Shown: positions 26,485 through 36,241, counted from the stretch's first letter. The stretch: DNA of 64,000 nt from Streptomyces sp. NBC_01591 (GCF_035918155.1 NZ_CP109327.1:1054001-1118000), one strand, 5' to 3'. Program-made: numbers and translations. The notes: generated by a model from the letters alone, not told the origin.

Positions 26485-27000
26485 ATGTCCGGCACCGACA
26501 CTGTCCGAACGTCGTTGGAAGCCACGGCATCGCTTCTCGCCCCGGCCCATCCGGACGTCGTCGAGCGGGTGTTGCACGCCCACGACGATCCCGAGGGCTA
26601 TGTGCGGACGCATGCGGGCCGGCTGGCGGATCGCGGCATCGACGAGCCCGTCGCGGACCTCGCATGGATAGCGCTCGTGGATGCGCTCTGCGATCACCGG
26701 CTGCTCGCGGAATTCGACTGGAAGGAGGATCCGCAGGAGATCCGGGCCCAGTTGGGGAGGCTCGTCTCCCGGCCGTCCGTGGACCCCTGGGTGTTGTTCG
26801 ACGCCGACGAGATGTCCCTGCCGACCGACGATTTCCTGGCGGCCTGCGGTCGGCATTATCGCGATGTCGGCGCGGCGCTCGCCGTCCTCGACATCGATTC
26901 GGACTGCTACCCGGTGGTGTGTCTGCGCGCGGCGCGGGCCGAGGAGTTGACGGCGCTCGCCGGCCGTGCGGGGTTCACCGCTCGGGGCCTGGGGGACTGA
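26485..27000 (+). CDS. DUF6630-like hypothetical protein
   Basis: 171-residue acidic cytosolic protein. Conserved-looking blocks are VDPWVLFDADEMSLPTDDF, ACGRHYRDVGAALAVLDIDS and DCYPVVCLRAARAEEL, which match the DUF6630 family as I recall it; the function is unknown. ATG 26485 is chosen because AAGGAG (26471-26476) lies 8 bases upstream. It is a single gene, convergent with the PfkB kinase gene 55 bases away. Confidence 0.72.
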   Translation: MSGTDTVRTSLEATASLLAPAHPDVVERVLHAHDDPEGYVRTHAGRLADRGIDEPVADLAWIALVDALCDHRLLAEFDWKEDPQEIRAQLGRLVSRPSVDPWVLFDADEMSLPTDDFLAACGRHYRDVGAALAVLDIDSDCYPVVCLRAARAEELTALAGRAGFTARGLGD

Positions 27001-27055
27001 GAGCGGTGCCGTGATCCGTAGTGGATGAAGGGACGGCGCTCCGGGCCGGCACGGA

Positions 27056-27988
27056 CTACGAACTCCCGTTCCGGGCGTGGTCCGATGCCAGCAGGACTTC
27101 CTGCGGGACGAGGGCGGTGGAACCCGGCGCGGTGCAGGCGTACGCCCCCGCCACGGCTCCCAGGCGGGCGCATTCCAGTGGATCCCGGCCGACGAGTCTC
27201 CCGTACAGGAAGCCGCAGACGTAGGCGTCCCCCGCGCCGTTGGAGTCCACCACCGGTGCGGGCGGGGCGGTCGCCGGGATGTGGTGCGGGGTGGAGCCGC
27301 CGTCCCGGGTGAGTACGTGGGAGCCGCCCGAGCCCGCCGTGGCGACCACGGTGTCAGCACGGCCCTCGCGGAGGATCTCCCGCATCAGGGCGAAGGTTCC
27401 TTCGCCTTCGCCCGTGCCCGCCGCGCTGAGGAAGACGAGATCGGAGCGGAGTGCGAACTCCCGGTGATGGTCTGCCAGTCCGTCCCAGTCGTGCAGGTCC
27501 GTGGAGACGGGAACGCCGAGCTCCTCGATGTCGTCGTAGAGGAAGCGGGCGAAATTCATGATGGACAGGTGAACGTGACGGGTACGCCGCAGCCTCGGCA
27601 GATAGAAATCCCGGGGCATCCTCAGATCGGCCGGGTCGCGGGCGTCGTAGAACGACATCCGGCGTCCGGTCGCATCCACCAGGTTCACGGCGCGGCGGGT
27701 GCCCGCTGAGGAAATCAGTGGGGCGAACTCCACATCCCCCGCGGCCAGTCGCTCGCGCACCTGAGCACCGATCCAGTCGTCGCCGATGCAGTCGAGGAGT
27801 GCGACCTCAAGTCCGAGCGCCCGGGCGCCGAGGGCCACGTTCCCTCCGGTGTGGCCCGGCCATTCCTCGACCGGCCCGACATGGACCGAGTCGGCGAGCG
27901 GGACGGGCAGGGCGTCGACCCGCACGATGGTGTCCACCCCACTGCCTCCGACGACCAGGACGTCGTACTCCGTGTGCTGTCGGGTCAC
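27056..27988 (-). CDS. PfkB/ribokinase-family carbohydrate kinase
   Basis: About 310-residue ATP-dependent sugar or nucleoside kinase. The N-terminus (YDVLVVGGSGVDTIVRVDAL), PfkB signature 1 region (WPGHTGGNVALGARALGLEV) and signature 2 with the catalytic Asp (VVDSNGAGDAYVCGFLYGRL) are present; DSNGAGD replaces the usual DTTGAGD. The substrate is not predictable, with ribokinase-like sugar kinases most likely. The GTG at 27988 (VTRQHTEYDVL) has GAAAGG 7 bases upstream. The frame stays open to an ATG at 28180 with GGAGGG before it, giving a 64-codon extension unlike the family; this may be a separate leader ORF. Confidence 0.85.
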   Translation of the reverse strand: MTRQHTEYDVLVVGGSGVDTIVRVDALPVPLADSVHVGPVEEWPGHTGGNVALGARALGLEVALLDCIGDDWIGAQVRERLAAGDVEFAPLISSAGTRRAVNLVDATGRRMSFYDARDPADLRMPRDFYLPRLRRTRHVHLSIMNFARFLYDDIEELGVPVSTDLHDWDGLADHHREFALRSDLVFLSAAGTGEGEGTFALMREILREGRADTVVATAGSGGSHVLTRDGGSTPHHIPATAPPAPVVDSNGAGDAYVCGFLYGRLVGRDPLECARLGAVAGAYACTAPGSTALVPQEVLLASDHARNGSS

Positions 27989-28324
27989 CGCTGAGCCTTT
28001 CTGTTCGCGCGGCGGCCCAGTATGCCGTGGACAGGAACAGCCGCCTACAGCCGTCTGCCGCCGCCGCTGTCGCGGGCGGCACGGGACATTCGCTGAACAG
28101 GACGCGGACGTGAGGGAAGAGGCCACCGCGCTCCCAGATCTTGCGGGGACGGCGATGAAATTCTCCACAGGCGTGTTCATAGGGCCCTCCAACGAAAAAG
28201 CCCCCGCTACTAACGGAACCTTTATCGATGTTTTAGCAGGTCAGGCGGACAGAACCGGCGCAAAACGGATGACCCCAAGATTGGGACTCCCCAACCAGCA
28301 CATCGTGGGCTTAACTTAGGTGTT
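27989..28324. other. Divergent intergenic region with possible leader ORF
   Basis: 336 bp between the PfkB kinase and the DUF6643-like gene. The right half (about 28190-28320) is AT-rich for this genome. On the minus strand GGAGGG precedes an ATG at 28180, in frame with the kinase, encoding MNTPVENFIAVPARSGSA and so on. A G/C block followed by T5 (GCGGGGGCTTTTT, 28194-28206) resembles half of a terminator, but I see no matching upstream arm. Confidence 0.4.
28312..28317 (+). promoter_or_regulatory. -10 box of leaderless promoter (TAACTT)
   Basis: Seven bases upstream of the DUF6643-like gene ATG at 28325. Confidence 0.5.
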
Positions 28325-28822
28325 ATGACCTCCCCCCGCTCGACCTACGGCGGCGGCTACCACGCCGCACCGTCGTTCCCCGACACTCCGATCTACGACT
28401 CCCTGGTCGCGGAGCGGGGCACCCCTCAGATCGCTCCGATCCGAGTGCCTGCCGCCTATGACACCGGCAACAGCTATCTGCCGGCTCTCCCGGCGGCGCT
28501 GCCGGCTCTTCCCGCGGCACCTTCCCAGCCCAATCCGTCGTACGGCTACCAGCAGCCGACGGCTCAGCAGGGTTACGCGCCGATGCAGCCCGCGCAGCTG
28601 CAGCACGCCCCGGCGCCGTACATCCCGCAGCAGCCGACCGCTGCCCGCGGCGGTTACCAGGCGCCCTATCCGCCGCAACAGCAGCGGCAGCAACCGCAGC
28701 GGCCCGCGCCGGGCACCGGTTACGAGGCGATGCGCCCGGCGTCACCGCGCCCGGCTCCGGCCCCGGCGCCCTCGCCCTACGAGGACCCGTACAACCGCCC
28801 GTACCAGGGCCGGGGGTACTGA
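28325..28822 (+). CDS. Pro/Gln/Tyr-rich DUF6643-like protein
   Basis: 165-residue low-complexity protein, probably intrinsically disordered. The N-terminal 45 residues look conserved (MTSPRSTYGGGYHAAPSFPD, SLVAERGTPQIAPIRVPAAY) and match a Streptomyces family I recall as DUF6643. The rest is rich in Pro, Gln, Ala and Tyr (NPSYGYQQPTAQQGYAPMQP). No signal peptide or membrane helix is visible. The function is unknown; such compositions suit scaffold or phase-separating proteins, which is inference. A TAACTT box 7 bases before the ATG indicates a leaderless mRNA, and a 14-bp hairpin follows the gene. Confidence 0.75.
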   Translation: MTSPRSTYGGGYHAAPSFPDTPIYDSLVAERGTPQIAPIRVPAAYDTGNSYLPALPAALPALPAAPSQPNPSYGYQQPTAQQGYAPMQPAQLQHAPAPYIPQQPTAARGGYQAPYPPQQQRQQPQRPAPGTGYEAMRPASPRPAPAPAPSPYEDPYNRPYQGRGY

Positions 28823-28846
28823 GCCGACATCACGCACGGTCGCACG

Positions 28847-28883
28847 AAGTCGTCGTCGAGCCATGGGGACTCGACGGCGACTT
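28847..28883 (+). terminator. Hairpin terminator after DUF6643-like gene
   Basis: A 14-bp stem (28847-28860 with 28870-28883) with a single T-G wobble and a 9-base loop, 25 bases past the stop codon. Confidence 0.7.
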
Positions 28884-29063
28884 CGGCGTTCCCGCCCCGG
28901 ACGGGCCGTCAGTCCGGCCCGGTGCGCGGGAACTCACGGGGGTGGTCCGTGCGTTGGCCGGGGTGAAGTTGCTCTCTCTTCACCCCTTCAGCGCGCGAAG
29001 CGTGCCGTATCAGGCTAAGACGGATACGGAAGGGGGTGCAGGACTGTACGAGCGGTTACGGGT

Positions 29064-29654
29064 GTGTGGCGTTGGCGGCACAATTCCCTGCGCCGCGCCA
29101 CTGACCGGCGCGAGGCATGGGTGGCTCTTGTCGCGTTGCTCCTCATGGTGCTGGCGGCGCCAGCACTGGGTTGGTTGTGCGGGTCGCACACCGACGACGC
29201 CCTGCAGAAGTCGGTGCGGGCCCAGCGGGCCGGGCGTCATGCCACCACCGCGGTCGTGGTGCGCCGGACACCGCGAGCGCCGCGTTTCGTCACCGACCCC
29301 GAGGTTTCCTCGGAGCGCGCTTCGCAGACCTCGGTGGTGGCGCGCTGGAAGGCCCCGGACGGCACGAACCGCCGCGGCACGGTGCTGACCTCCTCCCGGA
29401 AGACCGGCCCCGGCTCCGAGGTGGAGATCTGGACGGACCTCCACGGCCGCCCCGTATCGCGCCCCATGGACGCCCCGACGGCCCGTACGCATGCGGTGCT
29501 GGCCGGGTTCGGGGCGACGCTGCTCGGCGTCGGACTGATCGAGGGCGGCCGGCGGCTGATCGTCCGGCGCATGATGCGGGGGCGATACACCCGGATCGAC
29601 CAGGACTGGGCCAAGGCCGGTCCGGACTGGGGCAGGACAGGGGCCGGCAGCTGA
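29064..29654 (+). CDS. Two-helix membrane protein, Rv1733c-like family
   Basis: About 196-residue membrane protein. The start MWRWRHNSLRRATDRREAW is followed by helix 1 (VALVALLLMVLAAPALGWLC), an extracytoplasmic domain of about 100 residues (TAVVVRRTPRAPRF, SVVARWKAPDGTNRRGTVL, VEIWTDLHGRPV), then helix 2 (TLLGVGLIEGG) and a basic C-terminal tail ending in YTRIDQDWAKAGPDW. The architecture matches Streptomyces proteins annotated as Rv1733c family; the function is unknown. GTG 29064 is used, though a start a few codons upstream is possible. It runs in the same direction as the beta-helix/AAA gene, 152 bases ahead of it. Confidence 0.72.
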   Translation: MWRWRHNSLRRATDRREAWVALVALLLMVLAAPALGWLCGSHTDDALQKSVRAQRAGRHATTAVVVRRTPRAPRFVTDPEVSSERASQTSVVARWKAPDGTNRRGTVLTSSRKTGPGSEVEIWTDLHGRPVSRPMDAPTARTHAVLAGFGATLLGVGLIEGGRRLIVRRMMRGRYTRIDQDWAKAGPDWGRTGAGS

Positions 29655-29806
29655 TCAGCTGCTGATCGGGGCAACTCCCGCCCGCCGCGCGCGCTACGGT
29701 GGACCGGCCCGCCCGCTTTCCCGGTGGGCGGTCCCTGGATTCGCCGCTGCCGGAAGGCCGGTGACCCGGGCATCACACACGCACGAGGTGGGGGCACAAC
29801 AGCGCC

Positions 29807-32245
29807 ATGGCACAGGGCACGGTCCAGGTGACGCACACCGGCACATCGCGGTGGCGGCGCCGCACAGGCGAATACGCCTCCCTCACGGCAGCCCTGGAGG
29901 CCGCGGCCGACGGCGATGTCCTCACCATCGCGCCGGGCACCTACCGGGAGAATCTGGTCCTGCACCGCGCGGTGACCCTGCGCGGCCCCGAAGGTTCCGT
30001 CGGATCCGTGCGGATCGCGCCGGCCGACGGCGTGCCGCTGACCGTCCGTGCCTCCGCCGTCGTCTCGGACCTGCATGTGGAGGGCCAGGACTCGACGGCC
30101 CCCGCGCTGCTGATCGAGGACTGCGCACCGGAGATCGCGGATCTGCGGATCGTCACCCGTTCCGCCGCCGGGATCGAGGTGCGCGGCGCGGCCCGGCCGA
30201 CCGTGCGCCGCTGCACGGTCGACAACCCCGCCGGGGTCGGCATCGCCGTACTCGACGGCGCGGGCGGCGTGTTCGAGGAGTGCGAGGTCGTCTCCGCCGG
30301 GCAGTCCGGTGTCTCGGTACGCGACGGCGCGCATCCGCGGCTGGAACGCTGCCGGATCCACCACGCGTCGGGCGCGGGCCTGAGCGTCACCGGAGAGGGC
30401 AGCGGCCTGGAGGGCGTCGGCTGCGAGGTGTACGAGATCAAGGGCAGCGGGATACAGGTGACCGCCCGCGCGGCCGCCCACCTCACCGACTGCACGGTGC
30501 ACCGCACTTCGGCGGACGGCGTCACGCTCGACACCGACGCGGTGCTGACACTCGCCGACTGCGACATCCACGACATCCCGGAGAACGCGGTGGATCTGCG
30601 CTCCCGTTCGGTCCTCACCCTGACCCGCTCCACAGTGCGCCGCTTCGGCCGCAACGGCCTCTCGGTCTGGGATCCCGGCACCCGTGTCGACGCCAACCAG
30701 TGCGAGATCCACGACAGTACGGGCGACTACCCGGCGGTCTGGGTGAGCGACGGGGCGACCGTGATACTGGACTCCTGCCGGGTCCATGACGTGCCGGACG
30801 CCATCTTCGTGCTCGACCGGGGCTCACGCGCCGATGTCGTCGACAGCGATCTGTCCCAGGTCCGCAACACCGCGGTGTCGGTGAGCGACGGGGCGACCGC
30901 GCAGCTGGACGACTGCCGCATCCGCGAGGCGTCCACCGGCGCCTGGTTCCGCGACCACGGCAGCGGCGGCACGCTGAACAACTGCACCATCGACATGGCA
31001 CAGACCGGAGTGATCGTCACCAAGGGCGCCGACCCGACGATCGAGCGCTGCACGGTCACCTCGCCCGCCGAGGCCGGTTTCTACGTCTCCGCCGAGGGCC
31101 GCGGCACGTTCAACAGCTGCCGGGTCACCGGCAGCGACGGCTACGGCTTCCATGTGATGGACGGTTGCCGTACGACGCTGACGCGTTGCCGGACCGAGCG
31201 GTGCGCACGCGGCGGATACGAGTTCGCCGAGCCGGCCGCCGCGCACGGTGACGGCCCGGGAACCGGCCCCGTCGTGGAGGACTGCACGAGCGACGAGAGC
31301 GCGCTGCGCTCCCCCGCTCCCCCGGCGCCCACCGTGCTGACGGCGACCCAGTCGGCCCCCGGACTGCTCGGCGGAGTTCCCGGACAGCGCGCCGTCGAGC
31401 CCGCCCCGGCCGAGGTGCCCGCCACCGAGCCGGCGCGCGCGTCGGACGCGGTGCTCGGGGAACTGGACGCGCTGGTGGGCCTGGACAGCGTCAAGCGGGA
31501 GGTGCGCGCCCTCACCGACATGATCGAGGTGGGCCGCCGGCGCCGGGAGGCCGGGCTCAAGGCCGCGTCGGTCCGGCGCCACCTCGTCTTCACCGGCTCC
31601 CCCGGCACCGGCAAGACCACCGTGGCCCGGCTGTACGGCGAGATCCTCGCCTCGCTCGGGGTGCTGGAGCGGGGCCATCTGATCGAGGTGTCCCGCGTCG
31701 ATCTGGTCGGCGAGCACATCGGCTCGACCGCCATCCGTACCCAGGAGGCCTTCGACCGGGCGCGCGGCGGGGTGCTGTTCGTCGACGAGGCGTACGCCCT
31801 GTCGCCCGAGGACTCCGGCCGGGACTTCGGCCGGGAGGCGATCGACACACTGGTGAAGCTGATGGAGGACCACCGGGACGCGGTGGTCGTCATCGTCGCC
31901 GGCTACACCCACGAGATGGAGCGGTTCCTCACCGTCAACCCCGGTGTGGCATCCCGTTTCTCGCGGACCATCACCTTCAGCGATTATGAGCCCGCCGAAC
32001 TGCTGCGGATCGTGGAGCAGCAGTCCGACGAGCACGAGTACAGCCTGGCCTCCGGGACCGGGGAGGCGCTGCTGAAGTACTTCACCGAGCTTCCCAAGGG
32101 TCCGGCGTTCGGCAACGGCCGCACCGCGCGCCAGACCTTCGAGTCGATGGTGGAGCGGCATGCCGGCCGGGTCGCCCAGCTCGCCGAGCCGAGCACGGAC
32201 GACCTCACCCTGCTCTACCCCGAGGACTTGCCGGAACTGCCCTGA
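29807..32245 (+). CDS. Right-handed beta-helix / AAA+ ATPase (CbxX/SpoVK-type) fusion protein
   Basis: 812-residue cytosolic fusion. Residues about 25-490 form a right-handed parallel beta-helix: [20 protein letters not shown], then many 22-24-residue coils with paired motifs such as [33 protein letters not shown] and [21 protein letters not shown] Pro/Ala linker (about 500-545) leads to an AAA+ domain of the CbxX/CfqX, SpoVK/EccA-like type: [15 protein letters not shown], Walker A GSPGTGKT (597-604), Walker [11 protein letters not shown] (656-665), then [14 protein letters not shown] with the arginine-finger region and [20 protein letters not shown]. No signal peptide is seen. EccA-type ATPases serve type VII secretion; here no ESX genes are adjacent. 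The beta-helix may recognise a repetitive ligand, by inference. Its 3' end overlaps the convergent gene by 31 bases. Confidence 0.88.
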   Translation: MAQGTVQVTHTGTSRWRRRTGEYASLTAALEAAADGDVLTIAPGTYRENLVLHRAVTLRGPEGSVGSVRIAPADGVPLTVRASAVVSDLHVEGQDSTAPALLIEDCAPEIADLRIVTRSAAGIEVRGAARPTVRRCTVDNPAGVGIAVLDGAGGVFEECEVVSAGQSGVSVRDGAHPRLERCRIHHASGAGLSVTGEGSGLEGVGCEVYEIKGSGIQVTARAAAHLTDCTVHRTSADGVTLDTDAVLTLADCDIHDIPENAVDLRSRSVLTLTRSTVRRFGRNGLSVWDPGTRVDANQCEIHDSTGDYPAVWVSDGATVILDSCRVHDVPDAIFVLDRGSRADVVDSDLSQVRNTAVSVSDGATAQLDDCRIREASTGAWFRDHGSGGTLNNCTIDMAQTGVIVTKGADPTIERCTVTSPAEAGFYVSAEGRGTFNSCRVTGSDGYGFHVMDGCRTTLTRCRTERCARGGYEFAEPAAAHGDGPGTGPVVEDCTSDESALRSPAPPAPTVLTATQSAPGLLGGVPGQRAVEPAPAEVPATEPARASDAVLGELDALVGLDSVKREVRALTDMIEVGRRRREAGLKAASVRRHLVFTGSPGTGKTTVARLYGEILASLGVLERGHLIEVSRVDLVGEHIGSTAIRTQEAFDRARGGVLFVDEAYALSPEDSGRDFGREAIDTLVKLMEDHRDAVVVIVAGYTHEMERFLTVNPGVASRFSRTITFSDYEPAELLRIVEQQSDEHEYSLASGTGEALLKYFTELPKGPAFGNGRTARQTFESMVERHAGRVAQLAEPSTDDLTLLYPEDLPELP

Positions 32246-34614
32246 GTCCGCGGGGCCTCGGAACCGTCCTCCCCGCCGGCCTGGCGGGGCAGGACCGGAT
32301 CCAGCCGCTCCAGCAGCGCGGCCCGCTCCTGGGCGAAGACCGGGTCGGCCTGGTAGTCCGAGTGCCCCAGAACGGCTTCGGGCAGCGGATGTTCGCGGGT
32401 CCGCCCGTACGCCAGGGGGTCCTTCAGTGGCCCGCGGTCCACCTCGGGCCCCGGTGCCTCGTCGAGCCGGACCCGGCCGCCGATCGGGTCGGTGGCCCGC
32501 CACAGGTTGCGCCAGCAGTGCACGGACCGGTGCAGCGCGTGCAGCGGCCCGGGGCCGAAGTAGGCCGGGAACCAGCGCCCGTACAGTCGCTCGATCGGCG
32601 AACCGTAGGTGAGCAGGGCGACCCGGCTGCGGGTCTCGGCGGGCAGCTGCCAGACCGCGGACGCGGCGAGGACACTGCCCTGGGAGTGCCCGGAGATGAC
32701 GAGCCTGCCGCGGGTGAGCGCGGTCCAGCTGGACATCCGTGACGCCAGGTCGGGGACGGCCCGCTCGGCATAGCACGGCGGCGCGAAGGGGTGGGCGGCG
32801 CGCGGCCAGAACGTACCGACGTCCCAGAGGATGCCGATGGTGCGCCGGGCCGAGGCGTCGCGGTAGGCGCGGCGGCCCCAGGTGACGAAGAGTACGAAGC
32901 CGAGGCCGACCATCCAGGAGCCGGTCGACTGCGCGGCCTGTGCGATGGACTCGATGAACGGGCCGCTGCCCCTCATCGCGAGCCCGGGAACCTCTCCGCT
33001 CACCCAGGCCCCGCAGACCGCCGCCGCGCCGAGCAGCAGGGCGGCACCGCAGACCGGGCCGAGGATCCAGGGCGCGGAGTCGGTGAGGGCGGCCGTGGCC
33101 TGGATGCGGGCGATCTGCCGGGTCCGGGCGGGGTCCGGCCGTTCCTCCTCGTACGCCCGGTCGATCCCGGGCTCCAGGGCGCGGGCGGCGAGCCAGGTCC
33201 GTACGAGCAGCAGGAGGGCGGGGACGGCCAGCAGCACCAGGAGGACGGGGATGACAGATGCCTGCCAGCTGAGCAGCACCGGCGGCCCCTCGATGGCGGA
33301 GCCCCGGCCCATGCCGGGGGTGCCGGGGCCGTCGAGCCAGTCGGCGACCCGCTGGGAGACCCCGCCGCTCATGACGCCGCCCAGGGCGCAGGCGAGCATC
33401 GCGACCACGGGCCCGCCGAGTCCGTACATGACGGTGCGGGGTTCGGGGGTCCGGCGGTACAGATCCAGTGACACCGCGGCGAGTACGACGACGAGTGTCC
33501 CCTGGCCGAGGGCGATGACGCTGAAGGTGACGTCGCCGGGCAGGGCGCCGGCCGAGATCCAGTCGGGACGGGACCAGGCGGCGTACGCCGCGGCGAGGAC
33601 GAGCAGGGCGAGGGCCGCGCCGGGCAGATAGGTGATGAGGGCGCGGTCGAGCCGGTTGTCGAGGCGTCGTTCGCTGCGGCCGCGGCGGCAGACCACCCAG
33701 AGCACGACGATTCCGCCCAGGACCAGTGCCGCCTCGATCAGCCGGCCGAGGATGTCGGGCACGGGGCCGCCGGCGGCGCGGTCGTGGCGGGCCGCGGCGC
33801 CCGCGACCGACGCGGCGACGGTCAGGAATCCGGCGGCGGTGTGGGCGGCGCGCAGCCGGGCGACCAGCCGGCGGCCGTACCAGAATCCGGGCCGGCCGAG
33901 GGCGGGACGGACGACGGGCGCGGTGCCGGTGGTGGCCGGGGCGGGTGCGGGCGCGGGGTCGAGGCCGTCGTCCGGTTCGATTCCGGTGAGCGGGCGCTGT
34001 GACTCGTACGCGCTCCATGTCCGGTTCGAGAGGAACCAGAGGAGCGCCACCAGGGCGGTGGGCACCAGTGCGGCGAGGGCGAGCCTGCGGCCCGGCTGGG
34101 ACCACCAGCCGCCCTGTGCCGTCGACAGGAAGCCGAGCCAGGACCGCTGGTTCGAGCAGTCCTGCACGCCCGCGCACTGCCAGGCCGTCAGGTCGAGCGC
34201 GACCTCGCAGGCCGCCGCGGTCAGCAGGACCGTGAGGCTGAGCGCGATGAGCCGGACGAGGACGCCGTAGAAGCGCACCGTGCGGGTGCGGGACCGGGCG
34301 GTGGGGCGCATCCAGTGGGCGAGGTTGACCACCATGAACGGGAGCAGCAGCAGCCACAGGGCGCGGGAGCCGTTGCCGGAGGTCAGGTTGGACCAGCAGT
34401 AGGCCTCGGCGATGGGCCGGTCGCGGTACCGCTCCGGGTGCTGTTCGGCGTCCGTGTCCCCGGCCCGCCGGTAGATGGCGGCGGTCGCGTCGCCGGTGAT
34501 CCGGACCGTACGAGGATCGTCGAGCATCTCCTGGGGGGTGGCGCCGCCCACGCCGTGGACCAGCAGTTCCAGCGCGGGCCCGGGACTCGGCGGGGTCTGG
34601 GTGGCAGGTGGCAC
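32215..34614 (-). CDS. Polytopic membrane protein with alpha/beta-hydrolase (GHSQG) domain
   Basis: About 799 residues. The N-terminal soluble stretch ([20 protein letters not shown]) has a lipase-like HGVGG oxyanion-hole motif. About eight membrane helices follow between residues 90 and 600. The C-terminal part contains the nucleophile elbow [20 protein letters not shown] and a distal [20 protein letters not shown] segment, so an alpha/beta-hydrolase fold appears split by an inserted membrane region. Substrate unknown; a lipase or acylhydrolase-like role is inferred. The start at GTG 34614 is preferred; the frame is open to 34695. It is convergent with, and overlaps by 31 bases, the beta-helix/AAA gene, so antisense coupling of the two transcripts is expected. 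Confidence 0.75.
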   Translation of the reverse strand: MPPATQTPPSPGPALELLVHGVGGATPQEMLDDPRTVRITGDATAAIYRRAGDTDAEQHPERYRDRPIAEAYCWSNLTSGNGSRALWLLLLPFMVVNLAHWMRPTARSRTRTVRFYGVLVRLIALSLTVLLTAAACEVALDLTAWQCAGVQDCSNQRSWLGFLSTAQGGWWSQPGRRLALAALVPTALVALLWFLSNRTWSAYESQRPLTGIEPDDGLDPAPAPAPATTGTAPVVRPALGRPGFWYGRRLVARLRAAHTAAGFLTVAASVAGAAARHDRAAGGPVPDILGRLIEAALVLGGIVVLWVVCRRGRSERRLDNRLDRALITYLPGAALALLVLAAAYAAWSRPDWISAGALPGDVTFSVIALGQGTLVVVLAAVSLDLYRRTPEPRTVMYGLGGPVVAMLACALGGVMSGGVSQRVADWLDGPGTPGMGRGSAIEGPPVLLSWQASVIPVLLVLLAVPALLLLVRTWLAARALEPGIDRAYEEERPDPARTRQIARIQATAALTDSAPWILGPVCGAALLLGAAAVCGAWVSGEVPGLAMRGSGPFIESIAQAAQSTGSWMVGLGFVLFVTWGRRAYRDASARRTIGILWDVGTFWPRAAHPFAPPCYAERAVPDLASRMSSWTALTRGRLVISGHSQGSVLAASAVWQLPAETRSRVALLTYGSPIERLYGRWFPAYFGPGPLHALHRSVHCWRNLWRATDPIGGRVRLDEAPGPEVDRGPLKDPLAYGRTREHPLPEAVLGHSDYQADPVFAQERAALLERLDPVLPRQAGGEDGSEAPRTQGSSGKSSG

Positions 34615-34802
34615 TGGAGTGACTCGCTCTCTCGGTTGTGGGGGGAGTGTCGTTGCGCGGTCACCAGAATCGCGGAAGGGGGCCGGTGGCCGCACCGCTC
34701 TTACCGAAATCTCCCCAGTGCGGCGGCCGGCGACACCGCGTGGCAGGATGACCCCGTTCGAAGGGACTGCTGCACGGCCAGAGGGAAGGACCGGACCCGG
34801 CG

Positions 34803-35639
34803 TTGAGCGACAATCAGAACCTGCTCGCGGAGCAGCGGCGCGCCCTGATCCTCGACGAGGTGCGCAGACGCGGCGGGGTCCGGGTCAACGAGCTGACCCG
34901 CAAGCTGAATGTCTCCGACATGACGGTGCGCCGGGATCTGGACGCGTTGTCCCGCCTGGGGGTCATCGAGAAGGTGCACGGCGGGGCCGTTCCGGTGGTC
35001 GAGGCCAGTACGCACGAGCCCGGTTTCGAGGCCAAGTCGGCGCTGGAGCTGACCGCCAAGGAGGACATCGCGCGAGCGGCGGCGGCCATGGCGGTGCCCG
35101 GCAGCGCGATCGCGCTCTCCGGCGGCACGACGACGTACGCGCTGGCCCAGCAGCTGCTGGATGTACCGGATCTGACCGTGGTGACCAACTCGGTACGGGT
35201 CGCCGATGTCTTCCACGCCGCCCAGCGGCCGGGGGGCGCGGCCGGGACACGGCCCGGGGCCGCGACGGTGGTGCTCACCGGTGGGGTGCGGACTCCTTCG
35301 GACTCGCTGGTCGGTCCGGTAGCCGATCAGGCGATCGCCTCCCTCCACTTCGATGTGCTGTTCCTCGGGGTGCACGGGATCTCGGTGGAGGCCGGGCTCT
35401 CGACGCCGAATCTGGCGGAGGCCGAGACCAATCGCCGTTTCGTCCAGTCGGCCCGGCGGGTGGTGGTGGTCGCCGACCACACCAAGTGGGGCACGGTGGG
35501 CCTGAGTTCGTTCGCGACGCTGGAGCAGGTGGACACGTTCGTGACGGACGCGGGTCTGTCGGCCGCCGCCCGCGAGGAGATCGAGGAGCATCTGCCGGGC
35601 CTGGTGGTGACGGGCCCGGTCGCGGAGAGCGACTCCTGA
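34803..35639 (+). CDS. DeoR/GlpR-family transcriptional regulator
   Basis: 278-residue repressor that usually senses a phosphorylated sugar. The N-terminal winged helix has EQRRALILDEVRRRGGVRVN, ELTRKLNVSDMTVRRDLDAL and the wing IEKVHGGAV. The C-terminal isomerase-like effector domain has IALSGGTTTYALAQQL, LTVVTNSVRVADVF, VLTGGVRTPSDSLVGP and VVVVADHTKWG. It begins at a TTG, with an AGGGAAGGA stretch rather far upstream. The target is not evident: its neighbours are a membrane hydrolase and an SRPBCC protein. Confidence 0.9.
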   Translation: MSDNQNLLAEQRRALILDEVRRRGGVRVNELTRKLNVSDMTVRRDLDALSRLGVIEKVHGGAVPVVEASTHEPGFEAKSALELTAKEDIARAAAAMAVPGSAIALSGGTTTYALAQQLLDVPDLTVVTNSVRVADVFHAAQRPGGAAGTRPGAATVVLTGGVRTPSDSLVGPVADQAIASLHFDVLFLGVHGISVEAGLSTPNLAEAETNRRFVQSARRVVVVADHTKWGTVGLSSFATLEQVDTFVTDAGLSAAAREEIEEHLPGLVVTGPVAESDS

Positions 35640-35715
35640 GCCGCCGGACCGTGCGCGGATTCCGTTCGGCTCGCGCCGGGCGGCGCACGGGGCCGGGGCC
35701 CTGCGGTCGAGCCTT

Positions 35716-35721
35716 TAGGAT
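35716..35721 (+). promoter_or_regulatory. -10 box of leaderless promoter (TAGGAT)
   Basis: Six bases upstream of the SRPBCC gene GTG at 35728. Confidence 0.5.
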
Positions 35722-35727
35722 CGTGGT

Positions 35728-36180
35728 GTGGCCGTCTTCCGGATCGAGCGTTTCACCTCCTTGCCCGCCGCCGAGTCCTGGCGCCGGGTGACGGACTGGG
35801 AACGGCACGCCGCGCATGTACCGCTGACCACGATCACCGTCCCCGCGGGGCTGCCGACCAGGGTCGGGACCGTCTTCGTGGCGCGCACGGGCGTGGGGCC
35901 GCTGGCGTTCGACGACCCCATGGAAGTGGTGCGGTGGACGCCGCCCGCCGGCGGGCGTGCGGGGCTCTGCCGGCTGGAGAAGCGCGGTTCGCTGGTGCTG
36001 GGCCGGGCGTCGATCGATGTGTATCCGACGGATTCCGGTTCCCATGTGGTGTGGGTGGAGGAGCTGGGCCTCCGGCTGCTGCCGCGGTGGGGCGATCCGC
36101 TGATCGCCGGAGCGGGTCGCCGGGTTTTCGGCCGGGTGCTCGACAGCATGCTGGACCGTCCGGCGCGGCACCGTCCGTAG
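35728..36180 (+). CDS. SRPBCC-family protein
   Basis: 150-residue START-like protein (polyketide cyclase/dehydrase group). It opens with FRIERFTSLPAAESWRRVTD (first strand and helix), has a central MEVVRWTPPAGGRAGLCRLE and closes with a long C-terminal helix (GAGRRVFGRVLDSMLDRPAR). Such proteins bind hydrophobic ligands in a cavity; no specific role is known. GTG 35728 has TAGGAT six bases before it, so the mRNA is probably leaderless. A second SRPBCC protein is encoded immediately downstream, apparently from its own promoter. Confidence 0.75.
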   Translation: MAVFRIERFTSLPAAESWRRVTDWERHAAHVPLTTITVPAGLPTRVGTVFVARTGVGPLAFDDPMEVVRWTPPAGGRAGLCRLEKRGSLVLGRASIDVYPTDSGSHVVWVEELGLRLLPRWGDPLIAGAGRRVFGRVLDSMLDRPARHRP

Positions 36181-36211
36181 CCTGTGGCACGCCCTGGCGC
36201 ACGACACCGCA

Positions 36212-36241
36212 TTGCCGGTGCGAACAGCGACATCTGATAAT
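36212..36241 (+). promoter_or_regulatory. Candidate sigma70/HrdB-type promoter
   Basis: TTGCCG (36212-36217), 18-bp spacer and GATAAT (36236-36241), preceded by T to give TGATAAT. It lies about 50 bases before the second SRPBCC gene's ATG. Confidence 0.5.

Noticed and set aside
30824..34357. 1177-codon minus-strand frame
   Set aside because: A mirror frame of the beta-helix/AAA and membrane hydrolase genes, with Arg/Pro-rich noise and no domain.
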